Shown piece by piece: positions 32,301 through 33,635 of a stretch of 33,635 nt of DNA. How positions within the stretch are numbered: position 1 is the first letter of the stretch; each line of letters begins with the position of its first letter. Source of the stretch: Thermoflexus hugenholtzii JAD2. GTDB taxonomy: Bacteria > Pseudomonadota > Gammaproteobacteria > Burkholderiales > Burkholderiaceae. The stretch is from the NCBI GenBank assembly GCA_943325205.2, contig CALPOM020000010.1:1-33635 (forward strand), given 5' to 3'. Both the position numbers and the translations under genes were made by a program. The notes under the pieces are model-generated. The model did no database searches. It saw only the letters and a program-made list of their open reading frames with translations, and was not told the origin of the DNA.

Positions 32301-33385
32301 TGAGTATCTTTTTGAAGTCCCAGGGTCACTTGTAGATCTTTTAATGAGTTTGGTGGTAGATTTGTTTGGCCAAAAAATTGCCAGTCGAATTGCTTGGCGG
32401 TGATTGTTTCTTGTTTTCCTTGGGATTGGATAAGTAATTCAGTATTGAGTAGGCTTAGTTCAAGGGGGTTACTTTTTTTATCCCAATCGATTCGCAGATT
32501 CTTGGCATTAAGCGTTGCTTGGCCGTTAATTAAGCCACCTTCACCGATATCGATAGAACCAAAGCCGTTGATAAAACCATCACCACGATGATTCGGATTT
32601 TTTGTAAGGTAGAGTAATCGGCGCACGCTTACCTGATCTAGTTGCCAATCAAATCGCCCAATCCAATTACGCCAATTACTTTGTTTACTTGTAAATTGAT
32701 GGGTGAACTGACCATTTAATTGAATCGCGTTTTGGGATTGACCGGAGTCCGCAATTAGGCGTATTTGATGGTGGAAATCTTCATTAGCGATGAATAAATC
32801 ACGAATAAAAAAATCCAGATTAGTTGTTGACTCGAACTCATCTAAAACATGTATTTGAATATTTTGTGCTTGTAAGAGATTCTCACTCATAAACCACGGT
32901 AGAGTGGATGAGTCAGAGGATTGATTGATTGGTATTCCAGCGACACTCCAATCGCCCTGAGGGTTACGATGCGTGTGAATCTTGATACCATGGGTACTTA
33001 ACTCATAAAATCGTGGCGCGCCAGACCAAAGAGTATCCCAGCGAAAAATAGCAGAAAGATGAGGTACTAAAAGAAGTTCTTGATCTACGGCAAATTGCGC
33101 TGACTGCCTTTTTTTGAAACGAAGTTGGCTTATTTCTAAGCTTGGTCGCCAATTTTTCCAGCCAGTTTGGATTTGTTCTAGTTCGATATCAACACCCAAT
33201 TTATTTCCCATATACTGAGCAATTGTGGCTTGTCGAGAAGCCAACTGAGGCCAGATAAGGTATCGAAACACCACTTGAGTTAAAACCAAATAAAGAAGGG
33301 CCGAGCCACAGATGAAATAACCAATTCGACGCAATAAAACGACCCATTTAGGGATTAAAGTATTGTCATGAGTTGGCGTGTTCAC
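29324..33385 (-). CDS. yhdP: YhdP family (TIGR02099, AsmA-like/DUF3971) large envelope protein
   Basis: 1353 aa; N-terminal TM anchor, long repetitive beta-rich AsmA-like body, C-terminal RIAMRGQINLLEETQDLRITLYPRLN...ALEADYLIQGNWTDPEVIPL. Confidence 0.9.
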   Translation of the reverse strand: MNTPTHDNTLIPKWVVLLRRIGYFICGSALLYLVLTQVVFRYLIWPQLASRQATIAQYMGNKLGVDIELEQIQTGWKNWRPSLEISQLRFKKRQSAQFAVDQELLLVPHLSAIFRWDTLWSGAPRFYELSTHGIKIHTHRNPQGDWSVAGIPINQSSDSSTLPWFMSENLLQAQNIQIHVLDEFESTTNLDFFIRDLFIANEDFHHQIRLIADSGQSQNAIQLNGQFTHQFTSKQSNWRNWIGRFDWQLDQVSVRRLLYLTKNPNHRGDGFINGFGSIDIGEGGLINGQATLNAKNLRIDWDKKSNPLELSLLNTELLIQSQGKQETITAKQFDWQFFGQTNLPPNSLKDLQVTLGLQKDTHEIEQIIASAPHIPLSQISRIAQSLPLNFAWLKTFQKFEPSGAIDNLQIRWEKQKTQFSQFNPISKPQAHYEVSAKVSNIGWQEASKDFPGVQGITGDLLAKDTTGSFDLNSSNVKLQAGQFISEKSLTLNSILGKISWLKKNDIWEIQSEKLIANNANIDLQTNFQLTTATKSIPPKLNLDLQIKEADVTSFVSYLPKVIPANTLDYLSKSINSGTLKNGKLTIRGDPNYLPFSKKHPGTFDLDANLANITFTPVPLTNKGNGEWLPFTQVNALVSIRNDALKVTVPNGLFKSILAKDFIATMNLSQSPSVLNVSGTAQGKLNDMVNYLGTSPVATGFKDELQTFTFGGDASLQVDITESFASKTPTKVVADLNLSNNLIKWKEIPSGLVNKGRLVIDETSFRTIDLQGNWLGGPINIKNNLSTKGVLDIFGEIESSRLIELLPKDGLLTPDSLRKKWQGPVNYQGSINKNVSRTLVNFNLDLKQLGVDLPDPIYKKSGNSSLGFIQVLIPSSSTSPNLTNTSTGIDWQIKLGDLIHSIGTYKDRRVEKHGLTIGNLAPVLPSKGLSIQFDTPSINLDAWSELIKTTQKSSEITAVATDEAIGKIEGQVKTLLLANHKFENIGLKAERINGQWLANLISPSVEGTVRFQDKNADSPTGAIEANFIKLQIPNPEMPVAKTGAQVTAIGNHSTASPLPSLDLKIDQLTVGNTKLGELKFKALGKPQNWNIESFTIKNRFANLNGSGQWQKTSIGSGQTSLQVEITTPDGGALLKELGYAKVMSNGEGSLKGNLLWQGPPQDFNKKTLSGNLNFEMKKGEILQVDPGVAKLLGILSFQSLFKFATLNLKGSIGELVTPGTPFDLISAKGQLKNGLLLTDDFELLSTLARIAMRGQINLLEETQDLRITLYPRLNMASTSVAAYFLMTPVIGFSVLVGQYLFTSGLNRALEADYLIQGNWTDPEVIPLDQKGQPIDPEIIKTIRSKALINSPEKK

Positions 33386-33494
33386 GTGAAAATTTTTGGG
33401 CTTTTATTGTTCAAATTATGTAACTATTATCCATTAATCAGATGAAAGATAGAAAGTTTTTGAGGATGCCTATAAAAGTTGTCACAATAGAGTA

Positions 33495-33635
33495 ATGATA
33501 AGTAATATCAATCAAGCGAAGCAGTATTCAGAATTTCTGAGTCGTTGGCTAATAGCTAATCCAGAATGGGAAAATTGGCTTCTTCATAGAATCGCTAAGC
33601 CGATCGACCGGAAAATTTTAGAAGCTATTTTTCAA
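33495..33635 (+). CDS. glnE: Partial CDS (5' end): bifunctional glutamine synthetase adenylyltransferase/deadenylase
   Basis: ATG at 33495 opens a frame to the window end, MISNINQAKQYSEFLSRWLIANPEWENWLLHRIAKPIDRKILEAIFQ. It resembles GlnE N-termini and is divergent from yhdP as is common in this group; only 47 aa are visible. Confidence 0.6.
   Translation, partial: MISNINQAKQYSEFLSRWLIANPEWENWLLHRIAKPIDRKILEAIFQ

Overview
The window is a low-GC betaproteobacterial chromosome segment. Gene content and order look like Burkholderiaceae, probably Polynucleobacter-like; that assignment is inference from protein character only. The left edge (1-~1138) is the end of an integrated element: a tyrosine integrase plus the start of an AlpA/excisionase-like HTH gene. 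The rest is mostly core genes: pntAA-pntAB-pntB, mnmA, a GST, purB, waaA, a haloacetate-dehalogenase-like hydrolase, a TIGR03643/DUF2805 protein, queA-tgt-yajC-secD-secF, recG-oxyR-ubiA, glcD-glcE-glcF-yggS-proC, a PduO-type cobalamin adenosyltransferase, a DAHP synthase (aroG-type), tldD, a nitrilase-family amidohydrolase, a giant YhdP/AsmA-like protein and the start of glnE. The most notable unannotated element is in the tldD-aroG gap. It looks like a complete ribosome-mediated transcription attenuator for the DAHP synthase gene: a 19-codon leader peptide MNWKFIHFYFSIPHLVVKG* rich in Phe/Tyr, a 1:2 hairpin, a 10-bp antiterminator pairing, and an 8-bp GC-rich terminator followed by U8, all ending ~31 nt before the aroG start codon. 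Secondary observations include a hairpin over the integrase Shine-Dalgarno, a palindrome at the element/pntB boundary, and a probable leaderless transcript for the adenosyltransferase.
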